From assembly GCA_946498265.1 (NCBI GenBank), contig CAMMNR010000004.1:1-30420 (forward strand): 30,420 nt of DNA. Direction: 5' to 3'. Shown piece by piece: positions 6,568 to 14,922 of this stretch. The notes beneath the pieces were generated by a model. That model worked only from the letters and a program-made list of their open reading frames with translations, made no database searches and had not been told where the DNA came from. Both the position numbers and the translations under genes were made by a program. Position 1 is the first letter of the stretch, and each line of letters opens with the position of its first letter. Source of the stretch: an uncultured Clostridium sp. GTDB taxonomy: Bacteria > Bacillota > Clostridia > TANB77 > CAG-508.

Positions 6568-7680
6568 TTATTTAATTTCAATTATTTTTTCCCAACTTAA
6601 TTCTTCTTTTCCAAAATGTCCATAATTTGTTGTTTCTGAATATATTGGTTTTTTTAAGTCTAAATATTTAATAATTCCATCTGGTGTTAAGTCAAAGTTA
6701 TTTTTAATTATTTGAATTAGTTCTTCTTCTGTTTTCTTTCCTGTTCCAAATGTATTTACATTAATTGATAACGGTTCTTTCATTCCTATCGCATAAGATA
6801 CTTGAATTTCACATTTTTTAGCATATCCATTTGCAACAATATTTTTGGCTATATGTCTTAACATATATGCTGCTGAGCGGTCTACTTTACTAGGATCTTT
6901 TCCAGAAAATGCTCCTCCTCCATGTCTTGCATAGCCTCCATATGTATCTACTATTATTTTTCTTCCTGTTAGTCCTGTATCTCCAAGTGGTCCACCTATT
7001 ACAAATCTTCCTGTAGGATTTATATAAATTTTTGTATTTTTATCTATCATGTTTTCTGGAACTGTACAGTCTATTACATATTCTTTTATATCTTTTTTTA
7101 GTTGTTCTTGTGTTATGTTTTCTTCATGTTGTGTTGATATTAATATTGTTTCTATTCTTTTAGGTTTTTCATCTTCATATTCAACTGTTACTTGTGTTTT
7201 CCCATCTGGTCTTAAATATGGTATTATTTTATTTTTTCTTACTTGTGTTAATTTTTTTGCTAATTTGTGTGCCATATTTATTGCATATGGCATGTAATTT
7301 TCAGTTTCATCACATGCAAATCCAAACATTATTCCTTGGTCTCCTGCTCCTCCTATATCTACTCCCATTGCTATGTCTGGACTTTGTTTTGTTATATTTA
7401 TATGTATTTTACATGTTCTATAATCAATGTCTATTTTTTCATCATCAAATCCAATTTCTTTTATTTTTTCTCTTACTAATTTTTCTATATTAATATTTGC
7501 ATTTGATGTTATTTGTCCTGCTATTACTATTTCATTTCCTGATGCAAATGTTTCTACTGCTACTCTTGAGTTTTCATCTTGTTTTAAACATTCATCTAAT
7601 ATTGTGTCTGATATTGTGTCACATAATTTGTCTGGATGTCCTTCTGTTACACTTTCTGATGTAAAATAATATTTGTTCAT
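6568..7680 (-). CDS. metK: S-adenosylmethionine synthetase
   Basis: MetK makes S-adenosylmethionine from methionine and ATP. All hallmark motifs are present: FTSESVTEGHPDK near the N-terminus (GHPDK at 14-18), the ATP-binding GAGDQG at 111-116, and the glycine-rich loop GGGAFSGKDPSKVDRS at 254-269. At 370 residues it is slightly shorter than the usual 380-400, through small losses in surface loops. AGAAAGGAAAG lies before the ATG. No SAM riboswitch is recognisable in the 87 bases up to the kinase gene, although metK in Firmicutes is often so controlled. The gene may be read through from PAP2 and dgk upstream or have a weak promoter in the short gap. Confidence 0.96.
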   Translation of the reverse strand: MNKYYFTSESVTEGHPDKLCDTISDTILDECLKQDENSRVAVETFASGNEIVIAGQITSNANINIEKLVREKIKEIGFDDEKIDIDYRTCKIHINITKQSPDIAMGVDIGGAGDQGIMFGFACDETENYMPYAINMAHKLAKKLTQVRKNKIIPYLRPDGKTQVTVEYEDEKPKRIETILISTQHEENITQEQLKKDIKEYVIDCTVPENMIDKNTKIYINPTGRFVIGGPLGDTGLTGRKIIVDTYGGYARHGGGAFSGKDPSKVDRSAAYMLRHIAKNIVANGYAKKCEIQVSYAIGMKEPLSINVNTFGTGKKTEEELIQIIKNNFDLTPDGIIKYLDLKKPIYSETTNYGHFGKEELSWEKIIEIK

Positions 7681-7767
7681 TTTTATCTTTCCTTTCTGTT
7701 TTTATATAATTCTACCTATAAAGCTATGTTATTCTATTTTTCTTTTTATTGATATTTATGAAATATT

Positions 7768-8133
7768 TTACAATATTTTAGGTACAAAAATTATTAATCC
7801 TACTATTGCTGATGTAATAGCTGATATAACCACAGCGCCAGCTGCAATATCTTTAGCAAGTTTTGCTTTTTCGTTTTTACTTGGCATAGCGATATCAACT
7901 GTAGTTTCAATTGCTGTATTTATTAATTCTGTTGTAATTACAAAACCAAACAAAATTATACAAACAATCCATTCTGCTTGTGATATTTTAAAAGCTATTC
8001 CAGCTATTATTACTAATATTACAACGATAAAATGTATCTTTAAGTTTTGTTCAGTTTTTAGGGCTGATAATATTCCTTCAAAAGCATATTTAAAACTATT
8101 TACTAATTTTTTTCTTTTACTTCCGTTTTTGAT
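7768..8133 (-). CDS. dgkA: DgkA-type diacylglycerol/undecaprenol kinase, no canonical start codon
   Basis: The frame encodes NSFKYAFEGILSALKTEQN, LKIHFIVVILVIIAGI, and TELINTAIETTVDIA followed by a third membrane helix: the complete small membrane kinase fold of PF01219. In Gram-positive bacteria such enzymes phosphorylate undecaprenol for cell-wall lipid recycling. The frame is open from 8133 but has no ATG or GTG, and its first TTG lies inside the second helix, too late for function. The 5' boundary given is only the limit of the open frame. It overlaps the last codons of the PAP2 gene, where an A7 run (8107-8113) would let a -1 shift fuse PAP2 directly to the kinase. Alternatively it starts at a rare codon by coupling, or a base has been lost. 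The partner PAP2 phosphatase fits a lipid-carrier recycling pair. Confidence 0.8.
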   Translation of the reverse strand: MKNGSKRKKLVNSFKYAFEGILSALKTEQNLKIHFIVVILVIIAGIAFKISQAEWIVCIILFGFVITTELINTAIETTVDIAMPSKNEKAKLAKDIAAGAVVISAITSAIVGLIIFVPKIL

Positions 8134-8807
8134 TCATAAATATTTTTCTCCTTTTCATTTTTCATTTCATCATTTTGTATTTGTAATATGGATTTAGTCA
8201 CTGTAACAAAAACTATTAGATATGCAATAGAAATTAGAAATCCTCCTAATACATCACTTGCATAATGCACTCCTAAATATATCCTACTTACTCCTATTAA
8301 TATAACTAGTATTGTTAGTAATGTACAAGATGTATATTTAATTGCTTTGTTTTTTACATTTTTCCATATAATATAAATTATAAGTCCATAAAAAGCTGTA
8401 CTTACCATTGAATGACCTGAAGGAAAACTATAGCCAGTTTCATCTATTAATCTATATCCTTCTGGTCTAGGTCTTTGTATTATATTTTTAAATACGAAGT
8501 TTAGTGCTGTTATTATTATTAAATTAATACTTATGCTATATCCTATTTTTTTGTTCTTCAATATAACGATAGATAGCACACTTATTGTAATTAGAGCATA
8601 TGCCCCTCCTAAATTTGTTATTATATGCATAAATATAGTAAGTGGCTCTGTTCGCAGATTTAATACAATTATTTCATAAATTATTGTATCTAATTGTAAT
8701 TTTTCATACTCGAAAATATCTTCTAAAATTCCTAAAAATATTATTAGGCATATTAGTAAAATAATCCATTTATATGTTTTCTTTAGTATTTTTTTTATTT
8801 TTTTCAT
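8103..8807 (-). CDS. PAP2-family membrane phosphatase
   Basis: The three phosphatase motifs are complete: K109-x6-R116-P117 (in KNIIQRPRP), PSGH at 131-134, and SR-x3-G-x-H-x3-D at 176-187 with catalytic His183. Five or six hydrophobic helices make it an integral membrane enzyme, probably removing phosphate from undecaprenyl pyrophosphate or phosphatidylglycerophosphate at the outer face. Residue numbers count from an in-frame TTG at 8813. I start at ATG 8807 because AAGGAAG stands about 8 bases upstream. The C-terminal 25 residues are a charged tail ending KTEVKEKN, and the gene overlaps the kinase frame there. A REP pair lies directly upstream. Confidence 0.88.
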   Translation of the reverse strand: MKKIKKILKKTYKWIILLICLIIFLGILEDIFEYEKLQLDTIIYEIIVLNLRTEPLTIFMHIITNLGGAYALITISVLSIVILKNKKIGYSISINLIIITALNFVFKNIIQRPRPEGYRLIDETGYSFPSGHSMVSTAFYGLIIYIIWKNVKNKAIKYTSCTLLTILVILIGVSRIYLGVHYASDVLGGFLISIAYLIVFVTVTKSILQIQNDEMKNEKEKNIYESKTEVKEKN

Positions 8808-8842
8808 AATCAATTCTTCCTTTTTAAGGGGACGGAGGTTAA

Positions 8843-8950
8843 TGTGCCAAAGGGGACGGGCTATTTTGGCACACTTTATTTACTTAGCATTTTATAAAAT
8901 TAAAATGTATTATATAAGTTGTGCCAAAATAGCCCGTCCCCTTTGGCACA
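8843..8950. repeat. Inverted pair of type-1 REP-like elements
   Basis: Two 31-base copies, 8843-8873 and 8920-8950, are exact reverse complements of each other. Each is itself an imperfect palindrome with TGTGCCAAA at one end and TTTGGCACA at the other around a GGGGACGGGCTA core. Flanking GGGGACGG (8828) and CCCCGTCCCC (8953) extend the mirror. The pair sits between the PAP2 gene start and the ABC transporter stop, the arrangement typical of REP doublets. Confidence 0.88.
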
Positions 8951-8976
8951 TTACCCCGTCCCCAAATTTCCTATCT

Positions 8977-9025
8977 AAGACCGTCCCTAAAATTGCAAAA
9001 ATGCATATTAAGAACCGTCCCTTTT
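8977..9025. repeat. Type-2 REP-like element
   Basis: It contains AAGACCGTCCCT and AAGAACCGTCCCTT as direct repeats around TTGCAAAAATGCATATT. The 31 bases 8993-9023 are identical, in reverse complement, to 24649-24679. It ends a few bases past the ABC transporter stop codon. Confidence 0.82.
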
Positions 9026-9031
9026 ATTGCA

Positions 9032-11644
9032 TTATTCTGTTCTAAGTGCTTCAACTGGGTCTCTTCTGCTTGCCATTTTTGCTGGTATTAGTCCTGCAAT
9101 TATTGTTAATATCATACTTATTACTACTAGTATTATTCCAGCTTGCCATGGTACTACTGTTGTTACTGTAACTCCTGTTAGATTGTGTATTAAACTATTT
9201 ATTGGGAATGTTAACAATACAGTTATTCCTATTCCTAGTATTCCTGATATTAGTCCTACTATAAATGTTTCTGCATTGAATACTCTTGAAATATCTTTCT
9301 TTGATGCTCCTATTGCACGTAGTATTCCTATTTCTTTTGTTCTTTCCAGTACTGATATATATGTTATTATTCCTATCATTATTGATGATACTATTAAAGA
9401 AATTGCAACAAATGCTATTAATACATAACTTATTGTATCTATTATTTGACTAACAGATTTCATCATTACCCCTACTACATCTGTGTAATTTATTACATTT
9501 TCTTCTTTTCCTTCATCTTTCTGTTTTTGATTATATTGTTCTATTCCTTGTGATATTACATCTTTTGCTTCAAAATCTTTTGGGTATATTTGTATATTAG
9601 ATGGTGTGTCTAACTCTACTGCACCTAGTTTTTCTAAATTATTCTCATAACTTGCATTTCTATTTTCTGCATATGCTTGCATCATTTGAGCTATTTGTTC
9701 ATTACTTAGATTTCTCATTGCCATTTGTTGTTCTTGTGTTAATGTATTGTAGCTTTGTGTACTTTCTTCTCCATCTTTTGGAAAGTCTAATCCTGAAAAT
9801 ACATTTTTTTCTGGATTTTCTTTTTGTTCTTTTACTATTTCTGATTCATTTATTTTATTTATTACATATTCTTCTAGCTCTTTTGTATATCCTATTCCTC
9901 CTGTCATTCCTGTTGCAACTGTTTCTGGATTTTGTTTTATTATTCCAACAACTTTTATACTTTCTGCATTTCCAATTTTTTCTTTCATATATTCTTCATT
10001 TTCACTTTGGTCTATCCAAATTCCATTCTGTTTTTCATAATAGTCTGTATTTAATATTAATTTAAAAGATAAGTTTAATATATCTTCATATGTGTATGAT
10101 GTTTGTTCCTCTTCTTCTAGTGTTTCACCTTTTTCTACCGCTTCCCATCTTTTCTTTAAATCATTTTGATCTTTTAATCCCAGAGCATATAAAGCATAAT
10201 CACTTATTTCATTATCTGCATTTACAATTAGAACAACTTCATTATATGCTTTTGGCCAGCTACCTGCAACTACATCATATTGTGATTGTAATAATTCTTG
10301 GTTATCTAACATCTTAGTCCATACGTCACTATTAGACATTGAACTACTAGAGCCAAACATTGAACTTATTGACGAATTGTTTTGGGCTTCTACCATTTCT
10401 CCCATGCCCATTGCGTCCATTACTGTACTTGGATTTACTCTTACAACTCCATTTGTTGTATCTTCTTTGTACAAGTTTAGATTCAAGTCATAACTATATT
10501 GGATGGCATTTGCATTATTTACAATATCATTATTTCCTTCTTCTAAATATTTTTTTAGTTCAGTTAAATTATTACTTTCCATTTTATTAGAAAGTGTAGT
10601 TATCATGTCATTCATTATATCAGATGAATATATTTTTCCTTCTTCATGGTTTGTATTTTCTTCTTGATTTTCTCCCATCATACTTTTTATCATACTTGTC
10701 ATATCTACTGTTGATTCTTCTATTGATATTGGATAAGATGAAAGTGTATCTTCTTCTACTTTTGATATATAATTTTGAACTCCTGTTGAAATTGCAAGTA
10801 TTAATGCTATACCTATAATTCCTATACTTCCTGCAAAAGAAGTTAAAATTGTTCTACCTTTTTTGGTCATCAAATTGTTCAAACTTAATCTTAATGCTGT
10901 AAAAAATTTCATAGAAGTTCTTCCTGATTTTGCTTTATTATCCTTTTCTTTTTCTTCATCTTCTTTATTAAATGGATTTGAGTCATCTGTTATTACTCCA
11001 TCTAATATTTTTACAACTCTTGTTGAATATTTTTCAGCTAAATCTGGATTGTGTGTAACCATAATTATTAATTTGTCTTTTGATATTTCTTTTAATATTT
11101 CCATTATTTGTACACTAGTTTTTGTATCTAATGCACCAGTTGGTTCATCTGCTAGAATTATATCAGGATTATTTACTAATGCTCTTGCTATTGCAACTCT
11201 TTGCATTTGCCCACCTGATAATTGGTTTGGTTTTTTATGAATCTGTTCTTTTAACCCTACTGCTTCTAATGCTTTTATTGCTCTTTCTTTTCTTTCTTTT
11301 CTTGATACTCCTGAAATCGTTAAAGCTAGTTCTACATTTGAAAGTATTGACTGATGGGGGATTAAATTATAGCTTTGGAATACAAATCCTACAGAATAGT
11401 TACGATATGCATCCCAGTCTTTGTCTTTAAATTCTTTTGTAGATTTTCCATTTATTATCAAATCTCCTTGAGTGTATCTGTCCAATCCACCTACTATGTT
11501 TAAAAGTGTTGTTTTTCCACATCCACTTTGTCCTAAAATTGATACAAATTCACTTTTTCTAAATTCTATAGAAATTCCTTTTAACGCCTGAACTTTGGAA
11601 TCTCCTGAAATATAGTCTTTTGTAATATTTTCTAATTTTAACAT
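9032..11644 (-). CDS. MacB-like ABC transporter, ATPase fused to FtsX-type permease
   Basis: The first 220 residues are a complete ABC ATPase: Walker A GQSGCGKTT (38-46), Q-loop Gln90, signature LSGGQ (142-146), Walker B DIILADEP with catalytic Glu167, and switch His198. A helix at about 262-285 (FAGSIGIIGIALILAIST) begins the permease; a large extracytoplasmic domain of about 430 residues follows, then three helices at about 735-865 with the FtsX motif ERTKEIGILRAIGASKKDI. This is the layout of type VII ABC systems, which work by mechanotransmission in export of peptides or in resistance rather than channel transport. The long outer domain is rich in Gln, Asn and Met near QQQMAMRNL. AAAGGAAAATTCA precedes the ATG. 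No two-component sensor or MacA partner is adjacent, so its substrate is unknown. Confidence 0.92.
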   Translation of the reverse strand: MLKLENITKDYISGDSKVQALKGISIEFRKSEFVSILGQSGCGKTTLLNIVGGLDRYTQGDLIINGKSTKEFKDKDWDAYRNYSVGFVFQSYNLIPHQSILSNVELALTISGVSRKERKERAIKALEAVGLKEQIHKKPNQLSGGQMQRVAIARALVNNPDIILADEPTGALDTKTSVQIMEILKEISKDKLIIMVTHNPDLAEKYSTRVVKILDGVITDDSNPFNKEDEEKEKDNKAKSGRTSMKFFTALRLSLNNLMTKKGRTILTSFAGSIGIIGIALILAISTGVQNYISKVEEDTLSSYPISIEESTVDMTSMIKSMMGENQEENTNHEEGKIYSSDIMNDMITTLSNKMESNNLTELKKYLEEGNNDIVNNANAIQYSYDLNLNLYKEDTTNGVVRVNPSTVMDAMGMGEMVEAQNNSSISSMFGSSSSMSNSDVWTKMLDNQELLQSQYDVVAGSWPKAYNEVVLIVNADNEISDYALYALGLKDQNDLKKRWEAVEKGETLEEEEQTSYTYEDILNLSFKLILNTDYYEKQNGIWIDQSENEEYMKEKIGNAESIKVVGIIKQNPETVATGMTGGIGYTKELEEYVINKINESEIVKEQKENPEKNVFSGLDFPKDGEESTQSYNTLTQEQQMAMRNLSNEQIAQMMQAYAENRNASYENNLEKLGAVELDTPSNIQIYPKDFEAKDVISQGIEQYNQKQKDEGKEENVINYTDVVGVMMKSVSQIIDTISYVLIAFVAISLIVSSIMIGIITYISVLERTKEIGILRAIGASKKDISRVFNAETFIVGLISGILGIGITVLLTFPINSLIHNLTGVTVTTVVPWQAGIILVVISMILTIIAGLIPAKMASRRDPVEALRTE

Positions 11645-11701
11645 TGAATTTTCCTTTCTCTTTTATAATTCATATTTCATAATATGATATCATAATACAA
11701 C

Positions 11702-11728
11702 AAAGGTTTCAATCATTTTGAAACCTTT
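11702..11728 (-). terminator. Terminator between the acidic protein gene and the ABC transporter gene
   Basis: AAAGGTTTCAA and TTGAAACCTTT form an 11-bp perfect stem over a 5-base loop. The minus-strand tail is GTTGTATT, so the U-tract is imperfect. It lies 20 bases past the stop at 11749. Confidence 0.65.
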
Positions 11729-11748
11729 TCACATAAAATTCATTTTTA

Positions 11749-13614
11749 TTACAATTTTGCTTCTTTCTTTGTTGCTTTTTTCTTGCTATCTTTAAATAAA
11801 CTTCCCCATATTCCTTCTTTTTCTTCACTTTTTTTGCTACTTTTTTCTTTTTTCTTTTTATCTGATTTTCGTTTTTTAGTTTCAATATCGTCTTCTAACC
11901 ATTTATTTTTAATTTTATTTAATCTTGTATCAAAATCACTTCTTTCCCAGTCATCTTCTACAAATTCATCTCCATCATTCGAATCATTATTATCATAAAA
12001 TTCATCTTCTAACTCTTCATCTTCTTCATACTTTTCATCATTTTCTAGTTCTTCATCATCTTCATAATCTAAATCATCATAGTCGTCTTCATATTCTATG
12101 TCTTCATCCTCATTATTATATTCTTCATCTTCATCGTAATCTTCATCTTCTTCATCTTCGTCTTCGAAATCATCGTCCTCTTCGTCATCATCAAAGTCTA
12201 TGTAGTCCTCATCATCTTCTTCGTCATAAGCTTCGTTCTCATATTCATCATCATAGTCTATATCATCTTCAATTTCATCTTCATATTCTCCTATGTTGTC
12301 TTCTTCTAATTCTTCATCTTCTTCAAAATCCTCATCTATATCTTCATCTATGAATCTTTTATTACGTAATCTATTGTCATCTTTTTCTTCTGTCATTCTA
12401 TCTTCCTTAGTTTCTTCTGATGATTCTTCTATTCTATATTCTGACAAATCTTTTTCAAATTTTTCACTTACTTCATCTTGGAATACATTATATATATTTT
12501 TTATTCCCTCTATTCTCCAATAATTTGAATTTATCAAAGTTCCCATATTTAACTTTATATTTGTAGCTTCTTGCTCGAAGTTCTTTTCTTTTTCTTCGAT
12601 TTCTTTTAAATACGTTTTGTTATATAGCTCTTTATATATTTTTTTAGTTCCTTTATTGGCTATTTCCCTTAAAATTAATTCATATAGATTATTTATTTGT
12701 TTAATATCTAAATCAAAATTATCACATGCTTCTTTCATTAATTTATCATGTCTTTTTTGACCATTTATTGCTGTTAATCTTTCATAATCCAAAAATGACG
12801 CTAAATAATCTTTTTCAGCACTTAAAAATATTAATTTCACACTAACATCTCTTAAAGCTTTTTCATATTTAGCCATTTTTATACTGTCTGTTTCTATCTC
12901 TGCTAATAATTTTTTCAATCTATCATATGCTAATAAGTAGCAATCTGCTTCTTTTTCAGCAATTTTTAATCTTTCATCAACTGCTTTTTCTACTACTCCT
13001 TTATTGAAACCAATTTTTTCATTTTTGCCATTTTTAATCATAATTGCAGTTAGCTCTTGCTTTATATTACTTTTATCATCTTGAAGAAATTCTTTTAATC
13101 TTTTTATATCTTCTGTATTTATTTCTTGAATTTCTTCATTTAATCTATTTACTGTCTCAATATATGAATTTTCGTTAATTCTTCTTGCTTTTGCCGCTTT
13201 ATTTCTTTCTTTTTGCTTTTGTATGAAGTTGTCCAAAATATCTACAAATGCTATTCCTAGTTCCTTTATGCATTCGTTATTAGAATGCAATTTCTCATAT
13301 ATTTTTATTAACTTTTCCTTAAGTTTATCTGGTTTTTCATCTAATTCTGTAAATATAGTATTTCTTTCTTTTTCTAGTTTTTCATTTGAATTATATAGTT
13401 TTTCTTGTGCTTTTTGGATGCTTTCTATTTTCTTTGCTATTTCATCAAATTCTTTTATTAATATTTCTTCTTCTGTTGCAACTACTTGATATTTCTTTAT
13501 TTCTTCAACTAAACTTTTATAGTTTTCATAATTTGTTTTTAAATTTGAGTTACTATAAAAGCCAAAGAATTTGTCAAAATATCTTTCTAAAATGCTAGCA
13601 CTTCTTTCATACAT
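11749..13614 (-). CDS. Coiled-coil protein with a long Asp/Glu-rich region and Lys-rich tail
   Basis: This 621-residue protein has no signal peptide or membrane helix. Residues 1 to about 400 are predicted coiled coil (for example AKKIESIQKAQEKLYNSNEK and EKALRDVSVKLIFLSAEKD). About 420-555 is almost pure Asp, Glu and Tyr, with runs such as DDDEEDDDFEDEDEEDED. The last 55 residues are Lys-rich, ending GIWGSLFKDSKKKATKKEAK. I start at ATG 13614 because GGAGG is 8 bases before it; an in-frame TTG at 13629 would put that site inside the gene. It follows the DUF6688-like and PBP genes on the same strand, so an envelope or division role is possible. I know no named family. Confidence 0.75.
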   Translation of the reverse strand: MYERSASILERYFDKFFGFYSNSNLKTNYENYKSLVEEIKKYQVVATEEEILIKEFDEIAKKIESIQKAQEKLYNSNEKLEKERNTIFTELDEKPDKLKEKLIKIYEKLHSNNECIKELGIAFVDILDNFIQKQKERNKAAKARRINENSYIETVNRLNEEIQEINTEDIKRLKEFLQDDKSNIKQELTAIMIKNGKNEKIGFNKGVVEKAVDERLKIAEKEADCYLLAYDRLKKLLAEIETDSIKMAKYEKALRDVSVKLIFLSAEKDYLASFLDYERLTAINGQKRHDKLMKEACDNFDLDIKQINNLYELILREIANKGTKKIYKELYNKTYLKEIEEKEKNFEQEATNIKLNMGTLINSNYWRIEGIKNIYNVFQDEVSEKFEKDLSEYRIEESSEETKEDRMTEEKDDNRLRNKRFIDEDIDEDFEEDEELEEDNIGEYEDEIEDDIDYDDEYENEAYDEEDDEDYIDFDDDEEDDDFEDEDEEDEDYDEDEEYNNEDEDIEYEDDYDDLDYEDDEELENDEKYEEDEELEDEFYDNNDSNDGDEFVEDDWERSDFDTRLNKIKNKWLEDDIETKKRKSDKKKKEKSSKKSEEKEGIWGSLFKDSKKKATKKEAKL

Positions 13615-13696
13615 TTCAAATTCCTCCAAATTTTTTAATTTTGTTTATTATATATGATTTTTCTTTCAAAGTCCATAGTCTAAAAAAGTTTTTTAG

Positions 13697-13726
13697 TGTG
13701 CCAAAGGGGACGGGTTATTTTGGCAA
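13697..13726. repeat. Type-1 REP-like element
   Basis: TGTGCCAAAGGGGACGGG followed by TTATTTTGGCAA matches the copy at 8843 apart from small changes at the right end. It sits between the DUF6688-like gene and the coiled-coil gene. Confidence 0.8.
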
Positions 13727-13742
13727 TCGTCACCAATTCATC

Positions 13743-14906
13743 TTAAATACTATTCTTCCAAGGCAAATATTGTACTGCTATTCTATTTTCTGGTTTTTTA
13801 TCAAACAAATATAAAACTGCCAAAAAAATATATTCTAGAGGTTTCATTAAGATATACACAATATCTGCCGAAAAAGCATTATTTATATGTTTTGACAAAG
13901 GATAACCATATTTATCATAAAAATTTCTAATAGCTCTATGTATTCTAGGGACTCTTTCTTGTATCAAATCTTCAAAAGCATTAGCTACACACAATTGTCT
14001 ATTAACAACTATTTTTTGATTTCTTCTTACTCCATACCTAATTGGCTTTACAATTTTCTTATGACCTTTTAGAGAAACTGTACATAAATAATGTCCACCT
14101 TCACTTGGTAACACAATAGTATGAGGTGCTTCTTTTAAAGAAAATGCCCAATCACTAGTCTGTGTAAATGCTTGTATTATCGCGTCTGGTTGTTGACCAA
14201 ATAATGTCAGTATAGATATTATAATTCCTAAAATTGGAAACATTAAGATTAGTGCATATACTGGCCAATTTTTACTGTTTTCTAATAATTTATTCAGTTT
14301 ATTTAAAATCTTATTTTTGTATTCTTTTTTATTATTTGTATTGTAATTTTTTACTATATCTACTATCAATTTTGCTGAGCATATAATATAGTTAAATGGA
14401 AATATTAAAAGATAAAATTGTATTATCATACTATTTTGTATAAGTGTATTTGTTATTTGTATCATCCAAGCTATACTCAAAATAATTCCTATGTACATTC
14501 CAGCCATACATATTACATTAAAAAGTGGTGGTAAATCATAATCTTTGAATAATCTTAAAATTATATATGCAAATACTGATATTATTACTAATGTTAATAT
14601 AGATGGAATTGTCCAAGTGGCTATAGGTGAATGTACTGGCCTATTAGCTATATCTAGATTCCCACTATGTACTGTAAATTGATAATCATAGTCTACAAAA
14701 TTATTTGTGTATGTAAATAATATTATTGTTAATGCTAACCCTAATATCATTATTGTCATGTCTGTTATTAATCTCCATTTTTTTGCTCTTTTTGATAATT
14801 CTTTTTTCTTTGAAAAAATTTCGAATATGTTTTCTATGGTTAGTATAAATGGTAATATTAGCAAAAATACTATTCCTATAAACATTAGATTATTTAATAT
14901 TGGCAT
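13743..14906 (-). CDS. Polytopic membrane protein, DUF6688-like
   Basis: The protein has 387 residues and about seven hydrophobic segments (near 5-25, 48-68, 98-120, 127-150, 160-182, 215-236 and 349-367). Between the sixth and seventh lies a conserved-looking soluble block: GGHYLCTVSLKGHKKIVKP (270-288), RYGVRRNQKIVVNRQLCVAN, and RIHRAIRNFYDKYGYPLS, rich in His, Arg and Lys. I associate this block with the DUF6688 family, from memory and not by search. AAGGAGGACAG lies upstream of ATG 14906. Only 16 bases separate it from the penicillin-binding protein gene, so the two are almost certainly one operon. The biochemical role is unknown. Confidence 0.72.
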   Translation of the reverse strand: MPILNNLMFIGIVFLLILPFILTIENIFEIFSKKKELSKRAKKWRLITDMTIMILGLALTIILFTYTNNFVDYDYQFTVHSGNLDIANRPVHSPIATWTIPSILTLVIISVFAYIILRLFKDYDLPPLFNVICMAGMYIGIILSIAWMIQITNTLIQNSMIIQFYLLIFPFNYIICSAKLIVDIVKNYNTNNKKEYKNKILNKLNKLLENSKNWPVYALILMFPILGIIISILTLFGQQPDAIIQAFTQTSDWAFSLKEAPHTIVLPSEGGHYLCTVSLKGHKKIVKPIRYGVRRNQKIVVNRQLCVANAFEDLIQERVPRIHRAIRNFYDKYGYPLSKHINNAFSADIVYILMKPLEYIFLAVLYLFDKKPENRIAVQYLPWKNSI

Positions 14907-14922
14907 ACTTTTTCTGTCCTCC

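Noticed and set aside
7681..7767. Possible SAM riboswitch ahead of metK
   Set aside because: The gap is only 87 bases and shows none of the conserved SAM-I, S-box core stems or terminator; no riboswitch can be supported.
7673..8197. Plus-strand frame of 174 residues opposite dgkA and the PAP2 end
   Set aside because: The minus-strand frames match the DgkA and PAP2 families in detail, so the plus-strand frame is a shadow.
8842..9045. Plus-strand frame of 67 residues across the repeats at 8843-9025
   Set aside because: It is built almost wholly from REP sequence (CQRGRAIL... and mirrored ...CAKIARPL) with no SD site, so it is a repeat artefact.
9601..10818. Long plus-strand frames rich in Leu, Phe and His opposite the ABC transporter gene
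   Set aside because: They are antisense reflections of Asp/Glu/Lys/Asn-rich codons in the real gene, and lack ribosome sites and recognisable domains.
11925..12353. His/Leu-rich plus-strand frame of 142 residues
   Set aside because: It is the complement of the GAT/GAA-rich acidic block; the His-rich composition is an artefact of reading that block backwards.
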